64,000 bases of DNA from JAGLON01 sp041394985 (GTDB lineage Bacteria; Zixibacteria; MSB-5A5; GN15; JAAZOE01): NCBI GenBank assembly GCA_041394985.1, contig JAWLBI010000001.1, forward strand, positions 1,736,001-1,800,000, given 5' to 3'. Both the position numbers and the translations under genes were made by a program. Numbering within the stretch: position 1 is the first letter of the stretch; every line of letters begins with the position of its first letter. Below the pieces are notes generated by a model that saw only the letters and a program-made list of their open reading frames with translations, was not told the DNA's origin and did not search any database. Shown in pieces: positions 51,587 through 59,883 of the stretch.

Positions 51587-51632
51587 AGATTGCCACGTCG
51601 CTGGCCTAAGAAGGCGCGCTCCTCGCAATGAC
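51587..51632. repeat. Dispersed repeat B, copy 2
   Basis: AGATTGCCACGTCGCTGGCC ... GCTCCTCGCAATGAC, between the convergent ktrA and AlkD-like genes. Similar to 26125-26170 and especially to 52534-52583, with which similarity extends about 15 bases on each side. Confidence 0.8.
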
Positions 51633-51663
51633 TGGCATTTCAATAAACCCGGGGTGGATTCGA

Positions 51664-52374
51664 TTATTTTTTCATTGCCTGTTTGCGCAAGTCGGGGGGC
51701 ATTTTTTCAAGTGCATAGCGAAATGCCGTGCGGGGCATGGTGTCTTTGCGCGACATGAGATAATCGAACACCTCGCGTTGATATCTCTCGCTGGCTTCTT
51801 TGAGCATCCAGCCATAGCCTTTTTGCACCAGATCGTCTTCGTCCGTCAGGAGCTCCTCGGCGACCTGAAAGACATTGTCGATGAATAGTCCCTGATGAAC
51901 CGGCTTAATCAGACACACCGCGGCGGCTCGCTTCACCCATCTATTCTTGGATTTTGTCCAGCTTTTGGTTTTTGTGATTTCATCCGGGAATTGAAGAAGA
52001 AACTTACCCAGAATGCCATATGCGAGGTGGTCGCATTCGCCCCAATTGGAGACGAGATCGAACAGCCAGCGCTTGAAGAGGGCGAAGTCCTTTTTGTCGT
52101 ATTTCCCCGCCAGTTTTTCGGCCCAGTCGAATGCGAAGAACAGACGGTAGCGTTTGTCAGTCGAAATGAATTCCTCGCACAGGGAATAGATTTCCTTATT
52201 GGACAGTTTTCTGACCTGCCTGAAATACTGATTGGAAACTTTTCTCAGAATTGCAGTCTTGATATGAATCGGATTTTCGAGTTGTTCCTTGAAAAACTGT
52301 TGAGCATTGATCTGGTTCTTCGGAATATCCAATTCGGCGACTGTGCGGTAGATATCGGTTATAATTGGATGCAT
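51664..52374 (-). CDS. AlkD-like DNA alkylation repair protein
   Basis: 236 residues, all helical HEAT-like repeats. The AlkD active-site pattern is visible as W111 and D115 in NWGECDH and R149 in KNRWVKRA, equivalent to Trp109, Asp113 and Arg148 of Bacillus cereus AlkD. Such enzymes remove N3/N7-alkylated bases by trapping the damaged duplex. It stands alone between two copies of repeat B. Confidence 0.85.
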   Translation of the reverse strand: MHPIITDIYRTVAELDIPKNQINAQQFFKEQLENPIHIKTAILRKVSNQYFRQVRKLSNKEIYSLCEEFISTDKRYRLFFAFDWAEKLAGKYDKKDFALFKRWLFDLVSNWGECDHLAYGILGKFLLQFPDEITKTKSWTKSKNRWVKRAAAVCLIKPVHQGLFIDNVFQVAEELLTDEDDLVQKGYGWMLKEASERYQREVFDYLMSRKDTMPRTAFRYALEKMPPDLRKQAMKK

Positions 52375-52533
52375 GGCATGACCTCAACGTTTGAAGGTTA
52401 CCTGTAATATGCAATCTGAGAGGGGAGAGTCAAATCACATTTTGGGGATACCGCGTTGAAAAATCTAATTCGTTTACCTATCTTCAAATCATTGGAGCAA
52501 ATGTAATCGCAAGTACTCGTCGCATATATCCTG

Positions 52534-52583
52534 AGATTGCTACGTCGCTGGTCCGCCTAGGCGGACGCGCTCCTCGCAATGAC
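52534..52583. repeat. Dispersed repeat B, copy 3
   Basis: AGATTGCTACGTCGCTGGTC ... GCTCCTCGCAATGAC, with an inserted palindrome GTCCGCC-TA-GGCGGAC in the middle. Copies 2 and 3 flank the AlkD-like gene in the same orientation. Confidence 0.8.
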
Positions 52584-52701
52584 CGGCGTTTCAACAAGCC
52601 GGTGGATGAAGTTCGGACTTGGTAGATTTGGCATAGAATATTGTTGGGGCACGTGGACGTACGACTACCACAAGTAAATTGCGATAATTCGTGAATAAAA
52701 A

Positions 52702-52727
52702 AGCGGCAGATGTGGACATCTGCCGCT
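52702..52727 (-). terminator. Palindromic repeat C, copy 3, acting as terminator
   Basis: AGCGGCAGATGT-GG-ACATCTGCCGCT is a 12-bp stem. On the minus strand it is followed by a T-run, so it should terminate the protease gene that ends at 52789. It shares its core with the copies at 46354 and 47674. Confidence 0.75.
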
Positions 52728-52788
52728 CACGAAATATTTCTCAGACGCAAACCCGCCGAGGCGAGTCATGCACGCTTTTAATATATTT

Positions 52789-54648
52789 CTATAGGAACAG
52801 ATCTTTCAGTTTAATAATCAACTCCTTCGATGTACCGTCGCGATTGACGACGATTTTATATTCGGTGCCCGGTTCTGCGTCAAACAACTCCCTGATTTCG
52901 GCGAGGCCTCCGAATGCCTTTGCCGGGAGACCGTTGATTTTTACGATCGCATCGTTCGCCTTGAATCCGCTCTTGTCGGCCGGTGTACCGGGAGAGACAA
53001 AGCCGACAACATATTCGCCGTCGATGAATCGAATACCGAGACCGCTGTTATCGCGGGGCATCTTTTTGTCGAAATTGTCGCCTTTTTCGAGAATGACTTT
53101 GTGGTTTTTGTAATCGACATACATGATGAAATGCTCGAACAGCGTATTGCCGACATTTCCGGTAATCTCTCCACTCCCGAAGGCGCCCTTCGGCTGGTCA
53201 AGAGGCATCGAGAAAACGAGATCGTTGACGACGAATCCGCCGAATTCGACGGTTTTGCAAAGGATGCTGTGATTTTCGTGTGAGCCGCCGGCTCCGGCGC
53301 CCTGGGTCAGGATGCCTTTGCGGTCGAGTAGTCCGTGTTCTTTGGCGAAAGGATATTGAAAGCCCATACCGCCGGCTCCGACATCCATGTTCCACATGCC
53401 GCCGAATTCGCCCTCGACGGTCAATGGAATGAGTATGGAATTACCTGACAGATCAACATCGATGACTTTTCCGAACCCCTTGTATTCGAACGTTTCCGGG
53501 TTGTAGAAAGAGATGAGTTCGTTGGCATAATCGATTTTTACGACGAGTCGCGACAGGAAGTCATATCCGAGGATTCCGGCGATTTCGAATCCGGACCATT
53601 CCCGGAACAAGGAATTTATATCGATAACGGCCGCCTTTTGCTCTTTGAATGTTAATCCGGGGAGGGAAAAGGCAGGCATCGTTGCAAATGAAACATCGAC
53701 GAGACTTTCTGCGCCCTGACCTTTCATATTACCTTCGGTTGTCAGGCCGAGTTCCTTTACGAACTCCGGCATCATGACGGTCATGCCTGCTCCGGTATCG
53801 AGAACCCACAGGCGTGTTTTTCCGCCGACTTCTATTTCGAAGTAGATATGATTCAGGATGTACTTGAATTTGATATTCTCGGCGCTTTTGCCGTTTGCAA
53901 ATTCAAAGTCCTGGACATCGGTCTCCGGAGGCTCGAATAAGGCCGGATCGATATCGACATTAATTTTGACATCCGTGATTTGGAATACCTGAGTCATCCC
54001 GGTGGGTTGCTCAATCGTCTCTGTACGGTAGGGATTGATGACGCCGTCAACATCGCGAAAATCGGACATTGTCGAGTGTGATTGACCCGATGGCGTTACT
54101 GTAACCGTTTTGATATTGAGAAATGAGGTCGTGTCGAAGTACTGGATTGAGTAATCCTGATTGAGTGTATTGGCAATCTTGACGCCATAACAAACCGTAT
54201 CGCCGAAATTTTTCAGCCCCTCGTAGGTGACCTTGTATATGTTCGAATTGCGATCGAGGAATTCGAATTTGTCGGCGCGGAGACTCAATTCCCGCCGTAC
54301 CAGACTGATACTGTCAGTTACTTTTTGGAGTTTTCCGTTCATGTCCACGGACCAGGCGAATTCGCCGTTGTCGCCGGAAGTTTGCTGGAACACGGTCAGG
54401 TCAACTTCCTGCCGGTTTTTGATGGATTCTCCTGACCATATCTTGATTGTCCCCGCGAGGCCGGTGCCGACAATATCGAGTGTCCCCTCGGTGTATGATG
54501 TCTTTTGCGCCTTAATTTTATCGAGGCCCCCCATAGCATCATATTCGCGATTGAGGATTTCGTAGGGATCGGTGAGTTGCGCGAAGGTGACCGATGAGAG
54601 GAGAAGAGCAATTGACAAAAGCATGAAGGATTTTCCATAAATCTTCAT
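52789..54648 (-). CDS. Secreted retropepsin-like aspartic protease with PDZ domain
   Basis: 619 residues from ATG 54648 (AGGAGAC upstream), where the signal peptide (about 1-23, ending VTFA) begins. After an ~230-residue beta-rich N-terminal region come two retropepsin-like halves: the first with WVLDTGAGMTV and GILGYDFLSRL, the second with WNMDVGAGGMGF (DTG changed to DVG, Asp retained). A PDZ domain ends the protein (GLGIRFIDGEYVV ... GFKANDAIVKINGLPA). It probably cleaves or binds peptides in the periplasm or at the surface. Divergent from the phosphoesterase gene. Confidence 0.82.
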   Translation of the reverse strand: MKIYGKSFMLLSIALLLSSVTFAQLTDPYEILNREYDAMGGLDKIKAQKTSYTEGTLDIVGTGLAGTIKIWSGESIKNRQEVDLTVFQQTSGDNGEFAWSVDMNGKLQKVTDSISLVRRELSLRADKFEFLDRNSNIYKVTYEGLKNFGDTVCYGVKIANTLNQDYSIQYFDTTSFLNIKTVTVTPSGQSHSTMSDFRDVDGVINPYRTETIEQPTGMTQVFQITDVKINVDIDPALFEPPETDVQDFEFANGKSAENIKFKYILNHIYFEIEVGGKTRLWVLDTGAGMTVMMPEFVKELGLTTEGNMKGQGAESLVDVSFATMPAFSLPGLTFKEQKAAVIDINSLFREWSGFEIAGILGYDFLSRLVVKIDYANELISFYNPETFEYKGFGKVIDVDLSGNSILIPLTVEGEFGGMWNMDVGAGGMGFQYPFAKEHGLLDRKGILTQGAGAGGSHENHSILCKTVEFGGFVVNDLVFSMPLDQPKGAFGSGEITGNVGNTLFEHFIMYVDYKNHKVILEKGDNFDKKMPRDNSGLGIRFIDGEYVVGFVSPGTPADKSGFKANDAIVKINGLPAKAFGGLAEIRELFDAEPGTEYKIVVNRDGTSKELIIKLKDLFL

Positions 54649-54833
54649 AGTGTCTCCTATACCGTAAATTGACGTGAGGTTGTCAGCTACTTGTACGAGA
54701 TTAAGGATATCTTGTTGCATCCACAAATCGTATAAATACTTTTAGTGAATCGATGGAAATAAATTCGAATTAATACCGAACCTTTTATCGGGCGGTCGCG
54801 TTTAAATGCCAAAATAGAGGGCCAAGTGAAATT

Positions 54834-56054
54834 ATGAGTGAACTGTTTCCGGTACTGTTTATCACTGTCGTTTTATTGTTATTATCGGGTTTGGAAATTG
54901 TCTTTCTGCGCGGGCTCAACCGCAAGTGGTGGAGTCGCCGCTGGATTCGTCTGTCGTCGTTGTTATTGCCGGGATTCGGAATCATCTGCATTTGTATCTG
55001 GGTAACAGGGATTTTTATGGCGGTCAAGCCGGCGATGATCTTCGGCGCGACACTGGCGGCATTGACGATAATCATGATTCTGGCCCTGATTCTATCGTTG
55101 CCATTTTCCGGGGCAATTCATTTCATCAATGATTTTATCGATAAGCGCCTTGCTAAAAAGCCGGAAATTGCGCGGCAGGCGCCATCGAATAATATAATTC
55201 CTCGTCGAAGATTCCTGAAGGCCGCGGCGGCTGTTGTCCCGATTACCGCGTTGGGGGCTGGGGCGTCGGGAGTCGCGCATGCCTTCACCGACGTCAAAGT
55301 CCATGTTTTGCCGCTTTATTTTAGTAATCTGCCGACGGATTTGCGGGGATTCCGGATTCTCCACTTGTCTGACATTCATATCGGATATTTCATCTGGCTG
55401 GATCATATCGAACAGCTTTTGGAGGAGGCCAAACAATACAAACCGGATATGATTCTTGCAACGGGCGATTTGTCGGACAGGGTAGACGTCTATGCCGATG
55501 TCTTAAAATTGTTTACACAGTTCAAGGCGCCCTATGGCGTCTTCGCGTCGCTGGGCAATCATGAATATTTCCGGGGAATTCGCCCGATTGTCAAGGCCTA
55601 TGATCAGACTAATGTACCGCTGTTAAAAGACACCGGGCTCTCAGTTCCTGTGAAAGGTTCGACCCTGTATGTGGCGGGGGCGGATGACCCGATGTTTATT
55701 CGCCGCGGCGACCCGTCGTTTTATGTCGATACGATTAATTCGGCGATGCAGAACAGTACATCGGATTCGTTTAAGATTTTGTTAAGCCATCGCCCCAATT
55801 CGCTCAATTATGCCTCCGAGGTCGGAATTGATCTGACGCTGGCCGGGCACACACACGGGGGGCAAGTCGGATTTTTTGACCGCTCGGTTTTCGAGCCGGT
55901 TTGGCCGGAATTATACCTCTGGGGGCACTATAAAATAGGCAAATCACAGCTCTACACTTCGGCCGGCGTAGGGCATTGGTTCCCATTCCGCCTCGGGTGT
56001 CCGGCGGAGGCGCCGATAATCGAATTGCGGGATGCGAGTGAGCGACCTACATAG
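54834..56054 (+). CDS. Membrane-anchored metallophosphoesterase
   Basis: 406 residues. Three N-terminal membrane helices (about 5-27, 41-62, 66-92), then an internal Tat-like stretch RRRFLKAAAAVVPITALGAG (about 124-143), then a calcineurin-like phosphoesterase domain with LSDIHIG, GDLSD, GNHEY, LSHRP and AGHTHGGQ. YkuE/YaeI-like enzymes act on UDP-diacylglucosamine-type or related lipid substrates. The Tat-like signal after three helices is odd: the catalytic part would be placed in the periplasm behind a fourth helix. Confidence 0.82.
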   Translation: MSELFPVLFITVVLLLLSGLEIVFLRGLNRKWWSRRWIRLSSLLLPGFGIICICIWVTGIFMAVKPAMIFGATLAALTIIMILALILSLPFSGAIHFINDFIDKRLAKKPEIARQAPSNNIIPRRRFLKAAAAVVPITALGAGASGVAHAFTDVKVHVLPLYFSNLPTDLRGFRILHLSDIHIGYFIWLDHIEQLLEEAKQYKPDMILATGDLSDRVDVYADVLKLFTQFKAPYGVFASLGNHEYFRGIRPIVKAYDQTNVPLLKDTGLSVPVKGSTLYVAGADDPMFIRRGDPSFYVDTINSAMQNSTSDSFKILLSHRPNSLNYASEVGIDLTLAGHTHGGQVGFFDRSVFEPVWPELYLWGHYKIGKSQLYTSAGVGHWFPFRLGCPAEAPIIELRDASERPT

Positions 56055-56143
56055 TTGTTACCCCGTCAGTAGCTGCAACTAAGTTGTTGAGTGACAACAT
56101 CAATACCTGTCCAGCCTCCTATGGGATAAAGCCAACATTTACC

Positions 56144-56177
56144 TTGACTTGACTCCGGTGCCGTCTTACATTAATAC
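56144..56177 (+). promoter_or_regulatory. Overlapping promoters of the tandem membrane cassette
   Basis: Two staggered pairs: TTGACT (56144-56149) with TACATT (56167-56172), and TTGACT (56149-56154) with TAATAC (56172-56177), each with a 17-base spacer. They precede a leader of about 160 bases before the first cassette gene. Confidence 0.65.
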
Positions 56178-56287
56178 TTTATTTTTGCCGCGGAGGTAAG
56201 GAGTCGGAGCGAGTCCGGAATGATGGACCGGACTGGCTATAAACAAAGACTCCCCTTTAAACGTCTATATAGTTTGGTGATAGAGTT

Positions 56288-56299
56288 ACGGTATACCGT
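56288..56299. promoter_or_regulatory. Palindrome ACGGTATACCGT in the cassette leader
   Basis: A perfect 12-base palindrome 40 bases before the ATG at 56338, with a related TATACCGCGG 20 bases later. It may be an operator or part of leader structure. No known regulator is assigned. Confidence 0.35.
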
Positions 56300-56337
56300 G
56301 CCATTTTATACCGCGGCGCTAACAATAAGGAATCGTC

Positions 56338-57588
56338 ATGATTAAACGACTCAGTGTGTTTCCACTCTGCGCGGTTCTTTTCCTAATCCTCGTATTCACA
56401 GTCCCAGGGGCGGCTCAAGAGGAAGGCTCACCGGCCGAATCGACGCTTGAAGCCACCCAGTTTGACAGCCTCTTTTTACAGGAAAAGACCCCTCAACCTG
56501 CGACAAAAATCGTCGCTGAGGATCATGATAATGATAAGGGTGGAGCCATCGATATTTCGTGGACAGTGTCTGCGGATGACGCCATCGGCGGTATCGCCAA
56601 AGAATATATCATTATGCGCAGTACATCGCCCGATGGACCATTCGAGGAACTCGGCAGCGCCATGCAGGGAAGCAATACGTTTACCGATTTTCAAACCAGC
56701 GATGACAGCAGTTACTACTATATGATAACTACTGTCAACTTCGACAGGGCAAATGGACAGGAAATCTGGCGCGTTCAGAGCGAATCGACTGTTATCGGCC
56801 CGATTGCGTCGAGTGCCCAGTGGTTCAATATGGGGCGACTGAATATTCTCATCGGTATTATTATTCTCTCGGCGTCCATTATCTACTTTATTTTCGCCGC
56901 AAAAGGCGGAAAACAGTTCTATATCCGTAAAATTGCCGGTATCGAAGAAGTCGAAAACGCCGTCGGTCGAGCGACCGAAATGGGGCGTTCCATCTATTAT
57001 GTCCCCGGCATTCACGATATGGACGATGTACAGACGCTGGCATCAATGACGATTCTGGGACGTGTCTCGACTATCGCAGCGCAAAATGACACGCGTATAG
57101 ATGTGCCGGTGTGTCGTTCGATGGTGATGGTGACGGCGAAAGAAGTAGTAAAAGAGTCGTACAGCAAGGTTGGTCGTCCCGATTCCTTCCAGGAAGACCA
57201 GGTCCGTTATCTGACCGACGACCAGTTCGGATATGCCGCGGCCATCGACGGTTTGTTCGTTCGCGAAAAACCGGCGACGATTTTCATGATCGGCACATTT
57301 TTCGCGGAATCATTGATTATGGCGGAAACGGGTAACAGTATCGGTGCGATTCAGATCGCAGGGACGGCTATGCCGGCCCAGTTGCCGTTCTTCGTAGCTG
57401 CCTGTGACTATACACTCATCGGTGAAGAGCTGTTTGCGGCGTCGGCCTATTTATCCGGCGAACCGAAACTGCTCGGTTCCCTCAAGGGACAGGATGTCGG
57501 CAAGGCGTTGTTCCTGCTGTTCATAGTACTTGGGATTATTTTGGCACTTTTTGGCGTTGACCTTTCCTCGTGGTTTACTGCGAGCTAA
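56338..57588 (+). CDS. Cassette 1, gene A: signal peptide, FN3, membrane helix, DUF6754-like domain
   Basis: 416 residues. Signal peptide (about 1-26, ending PGAAQ), an FN3-like domain (about 50-150: IDISWTVSADD, EYIIMRST, SYYYMITTVN), a membrane helix (about 167-188), a ~205-residue cytoplasmic domain and a C-terminal helix (about 392-412). The last domain matches what I remember as DUF6754 and has a block nearly the same in cassette 2: FFAESLIMAETGNSIGAIQI, QLPFFVAACDYTLIGEELFA and GSLKGQDVGK. No enzymatic motif is recognisable. GGAATCG precedes the ATG. Confidence 0.85.
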   Translation: MIKRLSVFPLCAVLFLILVFTVPGAAQEEGSPAESTLEATQFDSLFLQEKTPQPATKIVAEDHDNDKGGAIDISWTVSADDAIGGIAKEYIIMRSTSPDGPFEELGSAMQGSNTFTDFQTSDDSSYYYMITTVNFDRANGQEIWRVQSESTVIGPIASSAQWFNMGRLNILIGIIILSASIIYFIFAAKGGKQFYIRKIAGIEEVENAVGRATEMGRSIYYVPGIHDMDDVQTLASMTILGRVSTIAAQNDTRIDVPVCRSMVMVTAKEVVKESYSKVGRPDSFQEDQVRYLTDDQFGYAAAIDGLFVREKPATIFMIGTFFAESLIMAETGNSIGAIQIAGTAMPAQLPFFVAACDYTLIGEELFAASAYLSGEPKLLGSLKGQDVGKALFLLFIVLGIILALFGVDLSSWFTAS

Positions 57589-57609
57589 CTATAGAGTAAG
57601 GGTAGTTTC

Positions 57610-58257
57610 ATGAGACGTGAAATTCCGTTAGTAATAACGTTTGTCGTCGGTGTAGTGTATGTCATCGCATATTTCATTCCGCATTACCCGTTCGATCAAT
57701 TCGAGGCATGGTTCACCGATTGGTTTTCCATTGTCGCCGCCTTTGCCATCTGGCTGGGCGCATTGAACCTGATGAAAATCTCGTTTATGAAGATTATCAG
57801 GCAGAAAGCAGATTGGGGCTATGCTGTCCTGATTATATTATCGTTTCTCACTATGATCGGTTTCGGTTTCTTAGGCGGTGAGGAATTCCGAAATACCGGA
57901 ACGGCATTTGACTGGTTATACCGAAATGCCTATACGCCGTTGTCATCGACGATGTTCGCGCTGCTGGCCTTTTTCGTGGCTTCGGCGTCATATCGCGCAT
58001 TCAGGGCTCGTAATTTTGAAGCGACGCTGTTATTGCTCGCAGCATTCTTCGTGATGCTCGGTCGTGTTCCGGTCGGTGATATCATCACCGGATTTTTACC
58101 GTACGAATATCAGATGTCGCAGTGGGCGAACTGGATTATGAATGTGCTTAATACGGCCGGTCAGCGGGCGATTATGATTGGTATCGCGCTCGGATTGGTG
58201 TCGACGTCGCTCCGCATCATTCTCGGACTCGAACGCTCGTATCTGGGAGGTGATTGA
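57610..58257 (+). CDS. Cassette 1, gene B: six-helix membrane protein
   Basis: 215 residues with six membrane helices. Shared with gene B of cassette 2: PLSSTM(F/Y)ALLAFFVASASY, RAFRA(R/K)N-x-EAT(L/I)LL, LGR-x-P-x-G, AGQRA(I)-(M/L)-IG and S-LR-(I/L)-ILG-(L/M)-(E/D)-R-(S/T)-YLG at the end. The family is not one I can name. It is 22 bases after gene A and two bases before gene C, so it is a subunit of one complex by inference. Confidence 0.8.
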   Translation: MRREIPLVITFVVGVVYVIAYFIPHYPFDQFEAWFTDWFSIVAAFAIWLGALNLMKISFMKIIRQKADWGYAVLIILSFLTMIGFGFLGGEEFRNTGTAFDWLYRNAYTPLSSTMFALLAFFVASASYRAFRARNFEATLLLLAAFFVMLGRVPVGDIITGFLPYEYQMSQWANWIMNVLNTAGQRAIMIGIALGLVSTSLRIILGLERSYLGGD

Positions 58258-58258
58258 T

Positions 58259-59242
58259 ATGAAGACAAAAGAACTCATCGCAACGGTTTTAATCATCATC
58301 TTCTTTGCGATATGTAAATGGCTACTGCCCAAACCGCTTCAATTCTCGCCGCTGGTTTCGACGATTATCATGATAGCTATGGGATTGTTGTTCGTCTTTA
58401 TCCTCATTCGCACCTTAATGGGAAAATACATCGAGCGGCGTATCGTATTCATACTGGTCGGTATCGCGCTGTTGTTGCCGTTTTTCATGCAGTTCGAACT
58501 GCCGCTTCAGATTTCTCCCGAGGTGCAATCGGCAGTAGATGAACTGAAGAAACTCCCGCCGGGCTCCAAGGTGCTGGCATCGTTCGACTACGATCCGCCG
58601 TCGGCGCCGGAATTGCAGCCGATGGCCGACGCCTTTATGCAGTATGCGTTCGAGCACGACCTGAAAGTCATCGTCATGGGATTATGGCCGCAGGGACCGC
58701 AACAGGCACAGCAGGCTGTCGAGGCCGCCTTCGAGAAAAATCCTCAGTTGGCTAATGAGGTCGTCTACGGTGTCGATTTCGTTAACCTCGGCTTCCAGTC
58801 AGGTAATGAATTCGTCGTCCAGCGTATGGGCGAGAGCTTCAAGGCGATGTTCCCAACCGATATCAATGGTACGCCGTATGAGGAATTGCCGCTGGTCAGG
58901 AATATCACCAACTTTTCCAATATAGATTTTTCGCTCAATTTCTCCGCCGGGAAACCGGGCACGCAGGAATGGGTGCAGATTGCGGTCGACCGATTCAATC
59001 TGAAAATGGCAGCCGGTAACACTGCGGTACAGGCTCCGATGATTTATCCGTTCCTGAACGCCGGACAGTTGGTCGGGCTGATGGGAGGCATGTCCGGCGC
59101 GGCCGAATTCGAAAAGGCAACCGAGAAGACAGGCAAGGCGACGACATATCTGCTGTCGCAATCGTTCGCACACATGGTCGTGATAGCCTTCATTATCATC
59201 GGAAACGTGGCCTTTTTCCGCGAAAAGAAGGAGAATAAATAG
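58259..59242 (+). CDS. Cassette 1, gene C: membrane protein with Rossmann-like extracytoplasmic or cytoplasmic domain
   Basis: 327 residues from ATG 58259, one base after the gene B stop. Three N-terminal helices (about 5-20, 27-45, 55-75), a soluble domain of about 210 residues and a C-terminal helix (about 297-318: HMVVIAFIIIGNVAFF). The soluble part opens with LPPGSKVLASFDYDP, PELQPMADAFM and KVIVMGLWP, alternating strand and helix, and contains MIYPFLNAGQLVGLMGGMSGAAEFE, split here as MIYPFLNAGQ and LVGLMGGMSGAAEFE, conserved in cassette 2. No catalytic motif is recognised. ATG 58178 lies inside gene B and is rejected. Confidence 0.8.
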   Translation: MKTKELIATVLIIIFFAICKWLLPKPLQFSPLVSTIIMIAMGLLFVFILIRTLMGKYIERRIVFILVGIALLLPFFMQFELPLQISPEVQSAVDELKKLPPGSKVLASFDYDPPSAPELQPMADAFMQYAFEHDLKVIVMGLWPQGPQQAQQAVEAAFEKNPQLANEVVYGVDFVNLGFQSGNEFVVQRMGESFKAMFPTDINGTPYEELPLVRNITNFSNIDFSLNFSAGKPGTQEWVQIAVDRFNLKMAAGNTAVQAPMIYPFLNAGQLVGLMGGMSGAAEFEKATEKTGKATTYLLSQSFAHMVVIAFIIIGNVAFFREKKENK

Positions 59243-59883
59243 TGGAACAGTTTTGGGCAGATTTTGGAATTTGGCTTGGCGCTGTCTTAACCCTTGGAAT
59301 CATCTCCTTCTTATATAAGGATAATATTTTTTATAAGGCGGCCGAGGCCATCTTTGTCGGCATTTCAGCAGGATACTGGTTTGTCGTATTCTTCTGGGAT
59401 AATATGGTCGGTAAATTCTGGGCGCAGACTGTCGGCGCTGCACCGGGGGAGACGCAGTGGTATCCCTGGATAGGTTTTATACTCGGTGTACTCATGCTGG
59501 CGCGTTTGTCCAACAAAATCGGCTGGATTTCACGCTGGCCGCTTGCTTTCGTGGTTGGTGCGACAGCCGGTCTGTATATGATGATTTTCTTTGTCTCCAA
59601 TGCCATGACACAGGTTGCGGCGACGATCAGACCATTCATTCAGACAGGCCACATGTCGATTTTCAACAGCCTGATAATCGCGATCGGCGTAATATGCGGA
59701 CTGATTTACTTCTTCTTCAGTAAAGAACATAAAGGCGCATTCGGCGGCGCTGCTAAGTTAGGCATTTGGTTCCTGATGATAACCTTCGGCGCGTCGTTCG
59801 GATACACCGTCATGAGTCGTATGTCGCTGATGCTCGGGCGGCTTGACTTCCTATTCGGCGACTGGCTGCAGATGATACCATGA
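59242..59883 (+). CDS. Cassette 1, gene D: five- or six-helix membrane protein
   Basis: 213 residues, GTG start overlapping the gene C stop by one base, with AAGGAG upstream. Shared with gene D of cassette 2: FLYKDN-x-FYK-x-AE, VG-(V/I)-SA-x-YW, the loop YFFFSKEHKGAFG and LMITFGASFGYTVM-x-R-(M/I)-SL. The charged SKEHKG loop is the strongest conserved point. The stop overlaps the next gene A by four bases (ATGA), linking cassettes 1 and 2 in one operon. Confidence 0.8.
   Translation: MEQFWADFGIWLGAVLTLGIISFLYKDNIFYKAAEAIFVGISAGYWFVVFFWDNMVGKFWAQTVGAAPGETQWYPWIGFILGVLMLARLSNKIGWISRWPLAFVVGATAGLYMMIFFVSNAMTQVAATIRPFIQTGHMSIFNSLIIAIGVICGLIYFFFSKEHKGAFGGAAKLGIWFLMITFGASFGYTVMSRMSLMLGRLDFLFGDWLQMIP

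Larger units (their letters stand above)
52375..52788. other. Intergenic region with repeats
   Basis: Contains repeat B copy 3 (52534-52583, with an inner GTCCGCC-TA-GGCGGAC hairpin) and palindromic repeat C copy 3 (52702-52727). No gene is evident. The sequence GCACGTGGACGTACG near 52650 looks related in part to repeat C but is too diverged to count. Confidence 0.6.

Noticed and set aside
58178..58258. ATG 58178 as the start of cassette 1 gene C
   Set aside because: It lies within gene B in another frame; ATG 58259 follows GGGAGG and gives a proper membrane N terminus.
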